The notes beneath the pieces were generated by a model that was not told the DNA's origin, ran no database searches, and saw only the letters and a program-made list of their open reading frames with translations. This document shows positions 18,911-27,668 of a DNA stretch of 48,173 nucleotides, in pieces; position 1 is the stretch's first letter; each line of letters starts with the position of its first letter. The position numbers and the translations under genes were made by a program. Source of the stretch: Lapidilactobacillus gannanensis (GTDB lineage Bacteria > Bacillota > Bacilli > Lactobacillales > Lactobacillaceae); assembly GCF_003946675.1 (NCBI RefSeq), contig NZ_RHOT01000017.1:1-48173 (forward strand), in the 5' to 3' direction.

Positions 18911-19654
18911 ATGATAATGACTAGTAAATTTCAGGAGCTACTAACTAACTTAGAGTCCCTAGGACTCACCAAAATGGTTGCGTATCTACCAGAATATGTT
19001 GACCAAATTAATCAACAACAACTATCGTTTACTGAGGCAATGCTTACACTGACGAGCACTGAGCTTGAATGGAATCAAGAACAATCGATAGAACGAATCG
19101 TAAAGCGGGCACACTTTCCGCAGAAAAAGACACTAAAGGGATTTGATTTTAACTTTCAACCCAGCATTAACCAGCAGGAAGTAGTTGGGTTTCAAGATTT
19201 GGCGTTTTTAGAAAAGAACGAGAACTTGATTTTTATTGGTAGTCCAGGGGTCGGTAAGACCCATTTAGCCATTAGTATTGGAATTGAAGCCTGTCGCCAA
19301 GGAAAAAGAACGCTCTTCATCAACTGTCATGAGCTTCTCCTTAGGTTGCGAACAGCTAACGAGAAGGGCACCTTAGAGCGCTGCATTAACCGTTATGCTC
19401 GTTATGACCTTTTGGTCATTGATGAGATTGGTTACCTACCCATTGATCACGATGAAGCTAACCTATTCTTCCAGCTTATCAACGCACGATATGAGCGTCA
19501 TTCGACCATTATTACTAGTAATAGTGATTTATCTGGCTGGGTAGAAATCTTTCAAAATCCGACCGTAACGGCGGCGATTCTTGACCGCCTAGTTCATCAT
19601 GTCCATGTCGTCAAGATTACCGGAAAGTCTTATCGACTAAAAGGCGTCGGTTGA
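18911..19654 (+). CDS. istB: IS21 helper ATPase IstB
   Basis: 247 aa AAA+ ATPase. Walker A is GSPGVGKTH, Walker B is LLVIDEIGYLP, then the ITSNSDLSGW sensor region, all as in IstB/DnaC-like proteins. It assembles on target DNA and activates the IstA transposase. The start is uncertain: GTG at 18908, ATG at 18911 and ATG at 18917 are all in frame, and istA stops at 18907. Confidence 0.92.
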   Translation: MIMTSKFQELLTNLESLGLTKMVAYLPEYVDQINQQQLSFTEAMLTLTSTELEWNQEQSIERIVKRAHFPQKKTLKGFDFNFQPSINQQEVVGFQDLAFLEKNENLIFIGSPGVGKTHLAISIGIEACRQGKRTLFINCHELLLRLRTANEKGTLERCINRYARYDLLVIDEIGYLPIDHDEANLFFQLINARYERHSTIITSNSDLSGWVEIFQNPTVTAAILDRLVHHVHVVKITGKSYRLKGVG

Positions 19655-19719
19655 CCGCCCAAAACCTACATTTTTAAACCGCCATAAACCTGCATTTTAT
19701 CACCGCCCTTGACATATGG

Positions 19720-19749
19720 AACACATTTACTTCGGTAGATGTGTTTTTT
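19720..19749 (+). terminator. terminator originally serving the ROK gene, displaced by the IS
   Basis: AACACAT..TAC pairs with GTA..ATGTGTT around a TTCG tetraloop, followed by a T run. It starts six bases beyond the IS end, so before the insertion it lay about 40 bases after the ROK stop codon. Confidence 0.8.
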
Positions 19750-19860
19750 ATTTGTAAAATGTTCAGGTAATTCATGCTTAGTGGCCTTGAATGAAAAGAG
19801 AATTTACAAAACGAGTTCTTTGATTTTTACCTATAGTCTTTAATAAACTTGTTCCCAACA

Positions 19861-19887
19861 AAAAAGCCAGCATCACTGCTGACTTTT
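19861..19887 (-). terminator. terminator after the mupG gene
   Basis: AAAGCCAGCA pairs with TGCTGACTTT (one mismatch). It lies 60 bases beyond the minus-strand stop at 19947, with T-rich sequence on the minus-strand side. Confidence 0.65.
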
Positions 19888-19946
19888 AACAATAAATTAT
19901 TTAGTTTAATCGTGCTCCGACCAACAAATGGCTAGGCGTAACTAAT

Positions 19947-21035
19947 CTAGTCCAAGAACTTGAACTTGCTCCAAGGCTTGATGAAGTCGAGTAAGATCAA
20001 TTCGTCTTTGCTAATGCTACCGATCTTGTTCTTACGAGTATCAGCATGAGGTTCCAGAACTAATTGCAATTCGTTCTTGTAGATGCCGAAATCATCGTTG
20101 CCAATGACCACATCACCACGTTTGAATTCGTGGGTGTTGTCATGAGGCTTGTTAGGAACAGCCTTGTAAGTGACCCGTGGCATCGTTGAGCGAATAACCA
20201 AAGTGTTCATATCGCCACGACGGAAATGTTGTGGTGTCAGCGCAATGGTCTTTTCAATATCATTCACTTCTGGTACGAAGTCGATATGGAATTGAACTTG
20301 GTAACGGTTCAAGGCAGCCATGGCCGCTAATTCAGCTTCAGAAGCATAAGCATTGCCGATAATCACATCGTCGATCATGCCGGTTGCAAATAAATGTTTC
20401 GTTTGAACTTCGATTGGTAAACGGCGATCCATTTCCAAAGTAGGTAAGCCATCGTTCACGTTCCAAGGACCCATGTTCCCAACTTGGCTAGCAACGAAAG
20501 CAGCCGTGTGAATGCCAAAGTCACGGAAACGTTTGCTACATTTCATGAAGAAATCATATGGCAAAGCCGTCCCAACTTGGGGATAGAAGTTGTGGCAACC
20601 ATAAATAAATGGTGTGTTTGCTTGGTAGCTAATAATATTGTTTAAATAATCAACGTTGTTACTCATGTTTAATTCAATGATCAAGCCATATTTGTTATAA
20701 GAAAGCATGGCCTCAGTGGCACCGTCGAATCCTTGATCCAAACGAATCCCAGCCACATGTAAATCGTGGAAGAATTCAAGATCATCATAGCTGATTCCTA
20801 ATTGATCAAAAATCCGTGGGGAAACATCAATGATTGTTTGGTAGCCTAAAGCATTACCAACATCAACAATCTTTTGATATTTGGCTTTCGTTGCTTCTAC
20901 CGAATCTTGAACCTCAAGCATACTCATGAAAATCCGAGTAAAACCATATTTGTGACCTAATTCGAGGTATTCTTTATTTGCCTCAAAGTCACTGTGGTCA
21001 GGATAAATTGATAAACCTAATTGCCGCATTGTCAT
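19947..21035 (-). CDS. mupG: 6-phospho-N-acetylmuramidase MupG (DUF871 family)
   Basis: 362 aa. The sequence RQLGLSIYPDHS at the start, LGYQTIIDVSPRIFDQLGIS and GIRLDQGF are signatures of the DUF871 (MupG) family: a TIM barrel followed by a small C-terminal beta domain. MupG cleaves MurNAc-6-P-GlcNAc, a muropeptide-derived disaccharide phosphate, in the cytoplasm. The ATG at 21035 is preferred because GGAG lies ten bases upstream; a GTG nine bases earlier touches the ribosome binding site. It follows the kinase gene by 31 bases on the minus strand and lies near murQ, which takes the product further. Confidence 0.88.
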   Translation of the reverse strand: MTMRQLGLSIYPDHSDFEANKEYLELGHKYGFTRIFMSMLEVQDSVEATKAKYQKIVDVGNALGYQTIIDVSPRIFDQLGISYDDLEFFHDLHVAGIRLDQGFDGATEAMLSYNKYGLIIELNMSNNVDYLNNIISYQANTPFIYGCHNFYPQVGTALPYDFFMKCSKRFRDFGIHTAAFVASQVGNMGPWNVNDGLPTLEMDRRLPIEVQTKHLFATGMIDDVIIGNAYASEAELAAMAALNRYQVQFHIDFVPEVNDIEKTIALTPQHFRRGDMNTLVIRSTMPRVTYKAVPNKPHDNTHEFKRGDVVIGNDDFGIYKNELQLVLEPHADTRKNKIGSISKDELILLDFIKPWSKFKFLD

Positions 21036-21066
21036 AAATGACACGCTCCTTTAATATTTTTTGAAT

Positions 21067-21966
21067 CTAAGCATTAACTTGATGCCAGCGAGACCAAAAG
21101 ATTGCCCCACGTCCATTATTAGTCGAAACGACGATTGGTTCAAGCTTAGAATGAACATTTTGCAATTTCTTTAGCAAAGTTTCGCGGTAAAATGAATTAT
21201 GCACCAAAACCGAGCCAGAAAAAGCGATTTTTTCCGGAATTGGCTGTTGGTAACGAGAAATTAAACCGAGCACTTCATCAGCTAACGCATTGGCTTGCGT
21301 AACCAAAGCATTAGTGGCGGCTTGATTGCCAGCCGCGGCTGCTTGGGCGATTTTAACTGCGACGGCCGCAATTTCCTTACGGCTAAGTTGGTAATAATGT
21401 TTCACGGCCTGTTTAGGATCAGTGGCGCTAAAAGCTGGCAATAAAATTGCAGCTAATTCGCTGTCGCGGCCTAAATCGTAATCCTTTAGCAGCATTTTCA
21501 TGGCTTCAGCGACGATTTGGTAAGCACTGCCAGTGTCACCGAGCAGTTGACCCCAACCGCCATAACGCCACATTTGCTGATTTTGGCGGCCGTAAACAAC
21601 TGAACCAGTCCCAGCAATCACTAAGGTACCATCGTGGCCTTCCAGACCATTGAGCAATGCTAACTGCGCGTCACTGATGACATAGGTAGGAAGTTGCCAC
21701 TTGGCTGTAAAATCAGCAGCAACTTGGGCGCCATTACCAGTCGTTTCAACGCCAGCAATGCCCATTAAAATGTATTGACAATCGTCGCGCCCTAATTTTT
21801 GCAGTAGGGTGGTAACGACGGTGGTCAAATTACTAATTGTTTGTGGTTGGTCGAGGAAAATATTACCTGGACCACTTTGCGTTTGCGCGAGGATTTCACC
21901 GGCCAATGTGAGCGCTTGCCCGACAATGTGGGTGCCACCGCTATCGACGCCAATGACATAGGTCAT
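21067..21966 (-). CDS. murK: BadF/BadG-family N-acetylhexosamine kinase (MurK-like)
   Basis: 299 aa. The N-terminal phosphate loop VIGVDSGGTH, then VIAGTGSVVYG and GGWGQLLGDTGSAY identify the BadF/BadG/BcrA/BcrD ATPase family, the group with eukaryotic GlcNAc kinase and bacterial MurK. Next to mupG and murQ it would phosphorylate GlcNAc and/or MurNAc released in wall recycling; which one cannot be told. ATG at 21966 follows AAGGGAG. First gene of the minus-strand pair, divergent from the esterase-murQ unit. Confidence 0.8.
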   Translation of the reverse strand: MTYVIGVDSGGTHIVGQALTLAGEILAQTQSGPGNIFLDQPQTISNLTTVVTTLLQKLGRDDCQYILMGIAGVETTGNGAQVAADFTAKWQLPTYVISDAQLALLNGLEGHDGTLVIAGTGSVVYGRQNQQMWRYGGWGQLLGDTGSAYQIVAEAMKMLLKDYDLGRDSELAAILLPAFSATDPKQAVKHYYQLSRKEIAAVAVKIAQAAAAGNQAATNALVTQANALADEVLGLISRYQQPIPEKIAFSGSVLVHNSFYRETLLKKLQNVHSKLEPIVVSTNNGRGAIFWSRWHQVNA

Positions 21967-22095
21967 AATTAAAGTCTCCCTTGCAGAAATGAAATAAAAT
22001 TTCTAAAAAATTGCTGACTTTTAAAAAGAAAAATAATTGTAATTCGGTCTGATTCCGATAATAAAAGGAATCCCACAAAGTTAATTATAAAGTTT

Positions 22096-22110
22096 TGGAA
22101 AAAATTTTCA
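22096..22110. promoter_or_regulatory. possible MurR/RpiR operator between divergent murK and esterase units
   Basis: TGGAAAAAATTTTCA is a near-perfect inverted repeat. It has the same 15-nt layout (TG.AA.....TTTCA) as the site at 25834 before the PTS gene. The 220-base divergent region is very AT-rich and holds no other clear element. Confidence 0.45.
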
Positions 22111-22186
22111 ATAAATAATTGAAAAAAGTGAATTTTTGTTTTATAAATATAACTAGGATAGATGAATGATAATAAGAGGATAAAAG

Positions 22187-22945
22187 ATGGCATTTTTAAA
22201 TTTGTATCGATCATCGCAAAAACTGGCTAACCAAATTGGTGTGCAAGCTATTTTACCCGATCAAATTCAAGCTGATGAGAAATTACCAGTGATTTGGTTA
22301 TTTCATGGGCTGGGTGACAATGGCACGACTTGGCAACGGAAAACAAATATTGAACAGCTAGTTGGGCAGCAACGTCTGGCAGTGATCATGCCAGATATGG
22401 CCCGTAGCTTTTACACGAACATGGCTTATGGTGGGGCTTACTGGGATTATCTAACTGAGGAGTTAATGCCACAAATGCGTCACTATTTACCATTAAGTGC
22501 AGCACCGCAAGATAATTATCTCGTTGGTAATTCAATGGGTGGTTATGGTGCGCTGAAATTAGCGTTCACTTATCCAGAAAAATTTCGAGCTGTCGCGGCA
22601 ATTTCACCAGTGGTTGATTTGAGTGTGGTGCCCAGCATTATGCCTGATTACCAGGCAGTTTTTGATGCGGAAGGCATTACGGCGCCAGCCAATCAATTAT
22701 GGGTTTTAGCACAGCAAGCGGATTTGGGCAAGCTGCAACAACTCCAATGGTATCACGCGATTGGTGACGATGACTTTATGAAACAACCAAATGATCAGTT
22801 TAATCAATTTTTAACCAGTGACTTAGGACTCCACGTGACCTATCACACTGGTGCTGGTAACCATGACTGGACTTATTGGAATCAACAAATCGAGCAAGTT
22901 CTACGGTGGTTACCGTTGGAACAACAAAAGGGGCACAATAAATAA
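22187..22945 (+). CDS. alpha/beta-hydrolase esterase (EstA/tributyrin esterase family)
   Basis: 252 aa, no signal peptide. The nucleophile is Ser116 in GNSMGGYGALK, the oxyanion region is WLFHGLGDNGTTW, and the catalytic His lies in GNHDWTYW near the C-terminus. This is the EstA/FrmB-like group of short-chain esterases in lactic acid bacteria. ATG at 22187 follows AGAGGAT. Its stop overlaps the start of murQ by one base, so the two are translated together. A deacetylating role on acetylated cell-wall sugars is possible but only inferred from this linkage. Confidence 0.85.
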   Translation: MAFLNLYRSSQKLANQIGVQAILPDQIQADEKLPVIWLFHGLGDNGTTWQRKTNIEQLVGQQRLAVIMPDMARSFYTNMAYGGAYWDYLTEELMPQMRHYLPLSAAPQDNYLVGNSMGGYGALKLAFTYPEKFRAVAAISPVVDLSVVPSIMPDYQAVFDAEGITAPANQLWVLAQQADLGKLQQLQWYHAIGDDDFMKQPNDQFNQFLTSDLGLHVTYHTGAGNHDWTYWNQQIEQVLRWLPLEQQKGHNK

Positions 22946-23841
22946 TGGAACGAATGACAGAAAAACGCAATGACGCCACGACTCATATTGACACTATGTC
23001 GACGACTGAAATTTTGCAAACTATCAATCAACAAGATCAACAAGTACCAATTGCGATCAGCAAGGCACCAGTGATTGCCGCAATTACCCAAGTTGTTGAC
23101 ACCATCGTCTCCGGCATTAAGCAAGGTGGCCGATTATTTTACATGGGCGCTGGCACTAGTGGTCGGCTGGGGATTTTGGACGCTGCTGAATGTGTTCCAA
23201 CTTATGGCACTGATCCCGAATTAGTTCAGGGCCTGATTGCCGGCGGTGCTAAAGCCGTTACTGAAGCCGTAGAAGGTGCTGAGGATTCTGCGGAATTAGG
23301 CGCCAAAGATTTGCAAGACCGCCATTTGACAGCTAACGATTTTGTTTTGGGCATTGCCGCTAGCGGCACCACACCATATGTGATCGGCGGCTTGGATTAC
23401 GCCACTAAAGTCGGTGCTCATACCGGTGCTTTAAGTTGCAACGAAAATTCATTGATCGGCCAGCATGCTGAAGTGGCGATTGAAGCGGTTGTTGGTCCGG
23501 AAGTCGTAACTGGTTCCACGCGGATGAAGGCTGGCACTGCCGAGAAATTGATTCTAAACATGATTTCTACTACTACTATGATTAAATTAGGCAAGGTTTA
23601 TGGCAACTTAATGGTTGACGTTAAACCAACTAATATCAAATTGGTTGATCGTGCTAAACGAATCATTCATGAAGCAACTGGCGTCTCAATGGCAGAAGCC
23701 GCTAAGTTCTACGAAGCTGCCCAACATCAGCCTAAGGTAGCAATCGTGATGATCAATGGTGACGTCGATTATGCCACTGCTGAAAAAGTTTTACGAGAAA
23801 ATCATGGTTTTATTGCGGCAAGTCTGCAAGCATTACGCTAA
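22945..23841 (+). CDS. murQ: N-acetylmuramic acid 6-phosphate etherase MurQ
   Basis: 298 aa, the family length. Conserved blocks: THIDTMST near the N-terminus, GAGTSGRLGILDAAECVPTY, EGAEDS, GIAASGTTPYVIGGL (SIS domain), GSTRMKAGTAEKLILNMIST. It removes the lactyl ether from MurNAc-6-P, giving GlcNAc-6-P and D-lactate. The start ATG overlaps the esterase stop; AAAGGGG lies about 12 bases upstream, and an ATG three codons later is also possible. Element D follows 80 bases after the gene and separates it from the regulator. Confidence 0.96.
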   Translation: MERMTEKRNDATTHIDTMSTTEILQTINQQDQQVPIAISKAPVIAAITQVVDTIVSGIKQGGRLFYMGAGTSGRLGILDAAECVPTYGTDPELVQGLIAGGAKAVTEAVEGAEDSAELGAKDLQDRHLTANDFVLGIAASGTTPYVIGGLDYATKVGAHTGALSCNENSLIGQHAEVAIEAVVGPEVVTGSTRMKAGTAEKLILNMISTTTMIKLGKVYGNLMVDVKPTNIKLVDRAKRIIHEATGVSMAEAAKFYEAAQHQPKVAIVMINGDVDYATAEKVLRENHGFIAASLQALR

Positions 23842-23923
23842 TCATCAGGGGGATGGTTTTTGCCAATTGGCGAAGACTATCTCTTTTTTTAACGGCGCGG
23901 TGCTGCGGTTTTCTCAGTTGAAG

Positions 23924-24790
23924 TGGTGGCTACTGGGCGATGATGACATTGTGGGTACTGTAGTTGGTGCTTCTTAATCTAAATTGGTTTTAGGCAGCAT
24001 GGCGGACAACTCCGTTCCGGCCGGCGGGGTGTGGAACGGTGCCGACGCTGATTTAAGCCTTTGTTGCACAAAGTCTTAAATACAGGTCTTGTTCTAAGTG
24101 CTGAAGCACCAAAACGTGTTCAAAGCAGCAAACGGCTATGATTAACTGAAATAATTGCTCGATCTGGTTGCACCAGCTCAAGCAATTATTTGCAGTTACT
24201 CTACGCCTAAAGCCCGCTGCTCCTCACACTCTAGCATAATTTGGCGCCTGACACCCCGGCGGCCTACACTGCGTTTTGAGTTGAGTTAGTCTATTTTAGA
24301 TTGGACAGATTAAGCGGCAGTACTAGCAAAGTTAGCGTGGCTCAGCAACTACCAGTATAAACTAACAGAATGCAGTACCACTGCTAGAAAACAGATTGTA
24401 GTACCTAACAAAGCTGCTTGAAATCTGGCTTAACTAAGATCGAAATCATGCTAAATAATCATTAAACGCGCACTATTCAGTTGTTACCATAATTCAAATC
24501 AAGTCGATTAATCCCACAACAATTGCCTTAAAATCTAACAACGGTGAAATGTGCTCACTCAACTCCAGACGGAATGGAGGGCGTGGTTGTCAGCCGCCAA
24601 ATTCTCGTTAGTGCTTCAGCACTTACGAGAAGACCTGTATTGGAGACTTTGCAAAGCAAAGGCTTCAATCAGCGTCGGCAGCGTTCCACAACCAGCAAGC
24701 CCGCAATGGAGTCAAAACCAATTCCGTTTCAACACCGTCATCAGGGTTTTAATGGTTTTGAATTTTTGGTTTTGAACTTTGCATTTTAAT
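23924..24790 (+). repeat. large structured intergenic repeat, element D (with an insertion in the left module)
   Basis: Left module about 24019-24264, right module about 24558-24726. Left box GGTGGCTACTGGGCGAT is at about 23926-23942. Right P3 (24602-24631): TTCTCGT/ACGAGAA, inner GTGC/GCAC, loop TTCA. In the left module the inner GTGC/GCAC stem with loop TGAA is present, but about 120 extra bases follow it, including a long hairpin at about 24143-24196 (AAATAATTGCT pairing with AGCAATTATTT). The central hairpin near 24410 is degenerate. The element separates murQ from the regulator gene. Confidence 0.9.
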
Positions 24791-24885
24791 CCACAATTTG
24801 AATATTTCGCGGGACAGTACTTTTTTTGATGGCAAAACTGGTAGAATTAAAGAGAATAATGGTGAGCAAGTAAGGAGCTAGGAAA

Positions 24886-25746
24886 ATGTCAGTTAAGGGT
24901 CGTATTTTAAATGCTAAATCGGAATTATCAGCTGCCGAGGTTAAAATCGCGGATTACGTCTTGGAGAATCCGCAAACAGTGATCAAGATGACAGTGACGC
25001 AGTTGGCCAAGGCTGCCGGTTCCAGTCCAGCCTCGGTGATTCGGCTAACGAAGCGTTTGGATATTGGTAGTTTTACGACGCTGAAAATTTTGTTGTCATC
25101 AGATTTGACTAAAAATCAAGCTGATCCTAAAGTCCACGATGACATTCTTCCCAACGAGCAAATTGGCTCGATCAAAGAAAAACTGCTGACGAGTGCTTTG
25201 CAATCGATTCGGGAAACAACTGACCAAGTCAATGAGGATGAAGTACAGAAATTAGCTAAGGCAATCACTGACTCGAAACAGTTGTTTCTGTTTGGAATTG
25301 GGGCTTCTTATTTGGCTGTTGAAAATATTTGCCAGAAATGGAATCGAATTGGCTATCCGACTGTTGCCGATAATGATTTGAATGCGTTACTACCAAAAGT
25401 GGTGAATGCTCATGAGAATGATATCTTGTGGATCATTTCCAACTCGGGAGAATCGCCGGAGGTTTTAGTGGCAGCAGAAACGGCGAAACAAGCCGGGATC
25501 AAGGTGGCTTCACTAACCCGTTTCGGCAATAATAGTTTGGCTAAATTATCTGATATTGCTGTTCATACTTCACAACCCAAGGAAAGTCCGAATCGAATTG
25601 CGGCGACGAACTCTTTATTGGCCCAGTTTATGTTGATTGATATTATTTTCTACTATTTTGTTAGTCGTAACTTCGAGGAAAGCGCTAACTCATTAGACTT
25701 ATCTCATGAAGTGATTCATGATTACAAGGCTAAATTGTGGCATTAA
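24886..25746 (+). CDS. murR: MurR/RpiR-family regulator
   Basis: 286 aa. N-terminal RpiR helix-turn-helix (about 1-75; SAAEVKIADYVLENP, VTQLAKAAGSSPASVIRLTKRL), C-terminal SIS sugar-phosphate-binding domain (about 110-250; LFLFGIGASYLAVEN, WIISNSGESPEVL). AAGGAG precedes ATG at 24886. Its place between murQ and the PTS gene suggests it senses MurNAc-6-P or GlcNAc-6-P and controls both units through the 15-nt sites at 22096 and 25834. Confidence 0.9.
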   Translation: MSVKGRILNAKSELSAAEVKIADYVLENPQTVIKMTVTQLAKAAGSSPASVIRLTKRLDIGSFTTLKILLSSDLTKNQADPKVHDDILPNEQIGSIKEKLLTSALQSIRETTDQVNEDEVQKLAKAITDSKQLFLFGIGASYLAVENICQKWNRIGYPTVADNDLNALLPKVVNAHENDILWIISNSGESPEVLVAAETAKQAGIKVASLTRFGNNSLAKLSDIAVHTSQPKESPNRIAATNSLLAQFMLIDIIFYYFVSRNFEESANSLDLSHEVIHDYKAKLWH

Positions 25747-25833
25747 TTTAAGATTGGTCTATAGTAAAAAAGGTGGGTCATTGGCTCACTGTAAAAAATA
25801 ATGCCAAAATTAAATATTTTTCACGGAATATAT

Positions 25834-25848
25834 TGAAATATAATTTCA
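25834..25848. promoter_or_regulatory. probable MurR/RpiR operator before the PTS gene
   Basis: TGAAATATAATTTCA is a perfect inverted repeat (TGAAAT, ATA spacer, ATTTCA). It lies about 100 bases upstream of the PTS gene and just upstream of a GCTATAAT -10-like element at 25853-25860. Confidence 0.5.
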
Positions 25849-25946
25849 TGGTGCTATAATAACTTTTGAAGGCGGATACAAACTTCAAAGGTTATTATTT
25901 TTTTAGCTATTATTTATTAACATTTTTTAGGAGGAGTGATTTTTCC

Positions 25947-27269
25947 ATGAATAAGTTTATGAAGTGGGTCGAAGACAAACTTGTCCCACCAATGGCAAAA
26001 ATCGGGAACCAACGTCATTTATTAGCCATTCGTAATGGTGTTGTTTCCACATTGTCACTAATTTTAATCGGTACTTTCTTCATGGTCTTCGTTAACTTGC
26101 CTATTCCAGCTTGGAAGGCAGCATTAGCACCATATACCGAAATGATTGTTATGCCATACCGGGTTACTTTAGGTTTGATGGCAATCTACGCAACTTTCGT
26201 AATGGGTTCTGATTTGGCGAAGTCTTACAAATTAGATGGTGTAACTGGTGGTATCCTTTCATTAGGTGCATTCTTCATGTTACAAATGCCAACTAATATT
26301 TTGACACCAAAGAAAGCCCCAATGGGTTATGTTTTACCAATGAGCTCATTAGGTGCTTCTGGTATGTTTACTGGTATTTTATCAATGATCGTGGCCGTTG
26401 AAATTTATCGTTTCTTCCAGTCACATAACATCACGATTAAAATGCCTGACCAAGTTCCCCCTGCAGTTGCTCGTAGTTTCGAGGCCTTGATTCCATCCGC
26501 CGTTATCATGACCTTGTTCTGGTTGATCCGTGACGTGGCTAAAATCGATGTTAACTCATTGTTACTCGACTTATTCCACCCATTAACGAACATCTTAGGG
26601 AATAACTTATTAGGTGCTTTGTTACCAATGTTATTGATTCATATCTTATGGTCATTTGGTATCCATGGTATGAGTATTGTCGGTTCTGTTGTTCGTCCTA
26701 TTTGGTTGATCATGTTAGACGACAATGCCAAGGCATTAGCTTCAGGTACTGCTGCTACTAAATTACCTTATATCGCACCAGAACAATTCTACCAATGGAC
26801 AGTTACTATTGGTGGTGCCGGTGCAACCGTTGTTGTTGCCGCATTGTTCTTGATTGTCTGCAAGTCGAAATTCTTAAAAGAAGTCGGCCGGTTCTCAATC
26901 GTTCCTGGGATTTTCAACATTAACGAACCAATGATTTTCGGTGCGCCAATGATGTTAAACCCATACATGTTCATTCCATTCAACGTTGTCCCATTAGTCT
27001 TAACAACTATTAGTTACTTTGCCGTTAAACTTGGTTTAGTCAATGGCTTCACTTCATTACAAGCTTGGACTTTACCAGCACCAATTGGTGGTTACTTATC
27101 AGCTGGTAACGATTGGCGGATGATCATCTTGATCTTAGTCAACTTAGCTGTTGCGACAATCATTTACTTCCCATTCGTTAAAGCATACGACAAACATATG
27201 CTTGACGTGGAACAAAATGGTGACGATACTAAAGATGGCGCCGCTGACGTTGCTACTACGAACGCATAA
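25947..27269 (+). CDS. PTS EIIC permease, lactose/cellobiose family
   Basis: 440 aa with about ten membrane segments. The opening MNKFMKWVEDKLVPPMAKIGNQRHL, the HILWSFGIHG segment and the NINEPMIFGAPMMLNP motif (Glu in the sugar site) define EIIC of the Lac family. GGAGGAG at 25930 sets the start at 25947; an in-frame start at 25866 is too far upstream. No IIA or IIB is encoded nearby, so general or distant subunits would be needed. The context (murQ, mupG, murR) suggests import and phosphorylation of MurNAc-containing sugar, not cellobiose. Many synonymous sites use preferred codons, suggesting good expression. Confidence 0.9.
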   Translation: MNKFMKWVEDKLVPPMAKIGNQRHLLAIRNGVVSTLSLILIGTFFMVFVNLPIPAWKAALAPYTEMIVMPYRVTLGLMAIYATFVMGSDLAKSYKLDGVTGGILSLGAFFMLQMPTNILTPKKAPMGYVLPMSSLGASGMFTGILSMIVAVEIYRFFQSHNITIKMPDQVPPAVARSFEALIPSAVIMTLFWLIRDVAKIDVNSLLLDLFHPLTNILGNNLLGALLPMLLIHILWSFGIHGMSIVGSVVRPIWLIMLDDNAKALASGTAATKLPYIAPEQFYQWTVTIGGAGATVVVAALFLIVCKSKFLKEVGRFSIVPGIFNINEPMIFGAPMMLNPYMFIPFNVVPLVLTTISYFAVKLGLVNGFTSLQAWTLPAPIGGYLSAGNDWRMIILILVNLAVATIIYFPFVKAYDKHMLDVEQNGDDTKDGAADVATTNA

Positions 27270-27285
27270 TTAAACGAGGTGTATC

Positions 27286-27549
27286 ATGCTTTATTGGCTA
27301 ATTGTTTTTGTCGCTTTTATCATATTGTTTTATGCCAGCAACCGATTACTCGCGTGGCTGAAAGGTAAAGGGATCAAAATTAATCGTTGGATTTGGGCGG
27401 TTGCTTCCTTCTTAGTGATTATTATTCCTAAGTCGATCTTCCCAAACATGAATAATATTGTTCTCGGTGTACTCTATGTCTTTTGCGCAGTTTTTGCGCT
27501 GAACTTTATGATTGAACAACACGATTGGTTCGTAAAGTCTAAAATTTAA
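27286..27549 (+). CDS. small membrane protein encoded after PTS EIIC
   Basis: 87 aa. Three hydrophobic segments (about 2-20, 36-52, 56-75) with a basic loop between the first two, and a charged tail. I do not recognise the family. ATG at 27286 follows ACGAGG and lies 16 bases after the permease stop, so it is cotranscribed and shares the terminator at 27631. It may accompany the permease, but nothing in the sequence proves that. Confidence 0.8.
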   Translation: MLYWLIVFVAFIILFYASNRLLAWLKGKGIKINRWIWAVASFLVIIIPKSIFPNMNNIVLGVLYVFCAVFALNFMIEQHDWFVKSKI

Positions 27550-27594
27550 AGTTTTAGTGATACAGATTCACATCAATCATCCAACCTATGTAGT

Positions 27595-27668
27595 GACAAA
27601 AGAGTGGAAACTTTTGTCAACTAACCCAATGAGACCTGCAGACTCCAACTGCAGGCCTCTTTTTTATA
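27595..27668 (+). terminator. terminator after the PTS unit (two hairpins)
   Basis: A first stem GACAAAAG/CTTTTGTC (27596-27619) is followed by GAGaCCTGCAG pairing with CTGCAGGcCTC (27631-27659) and a run of six T. The second is a classic intrinsic terminator. Confidence 0.85.

Larger units (their letters stand above)
17584..19714 (+). mobile_element. complete IS21-family insertion sequence with TATG target duplication
   Basis: The left end (TGTGCATGGCGG) and right end (TGTCAAGGGCGG reading inward) match in the pattern TGT...GGCGG. Each end has two internal copies of a GGCGG..TAAAATG.AGG repeat, as in IS21 multiple terminal repeats. TATG lies directly on both sides (17580-17583 and 19715-19718). 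Length 2131 bp. It carries istA (frameshifted) and istB. Confidence 0.85.
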
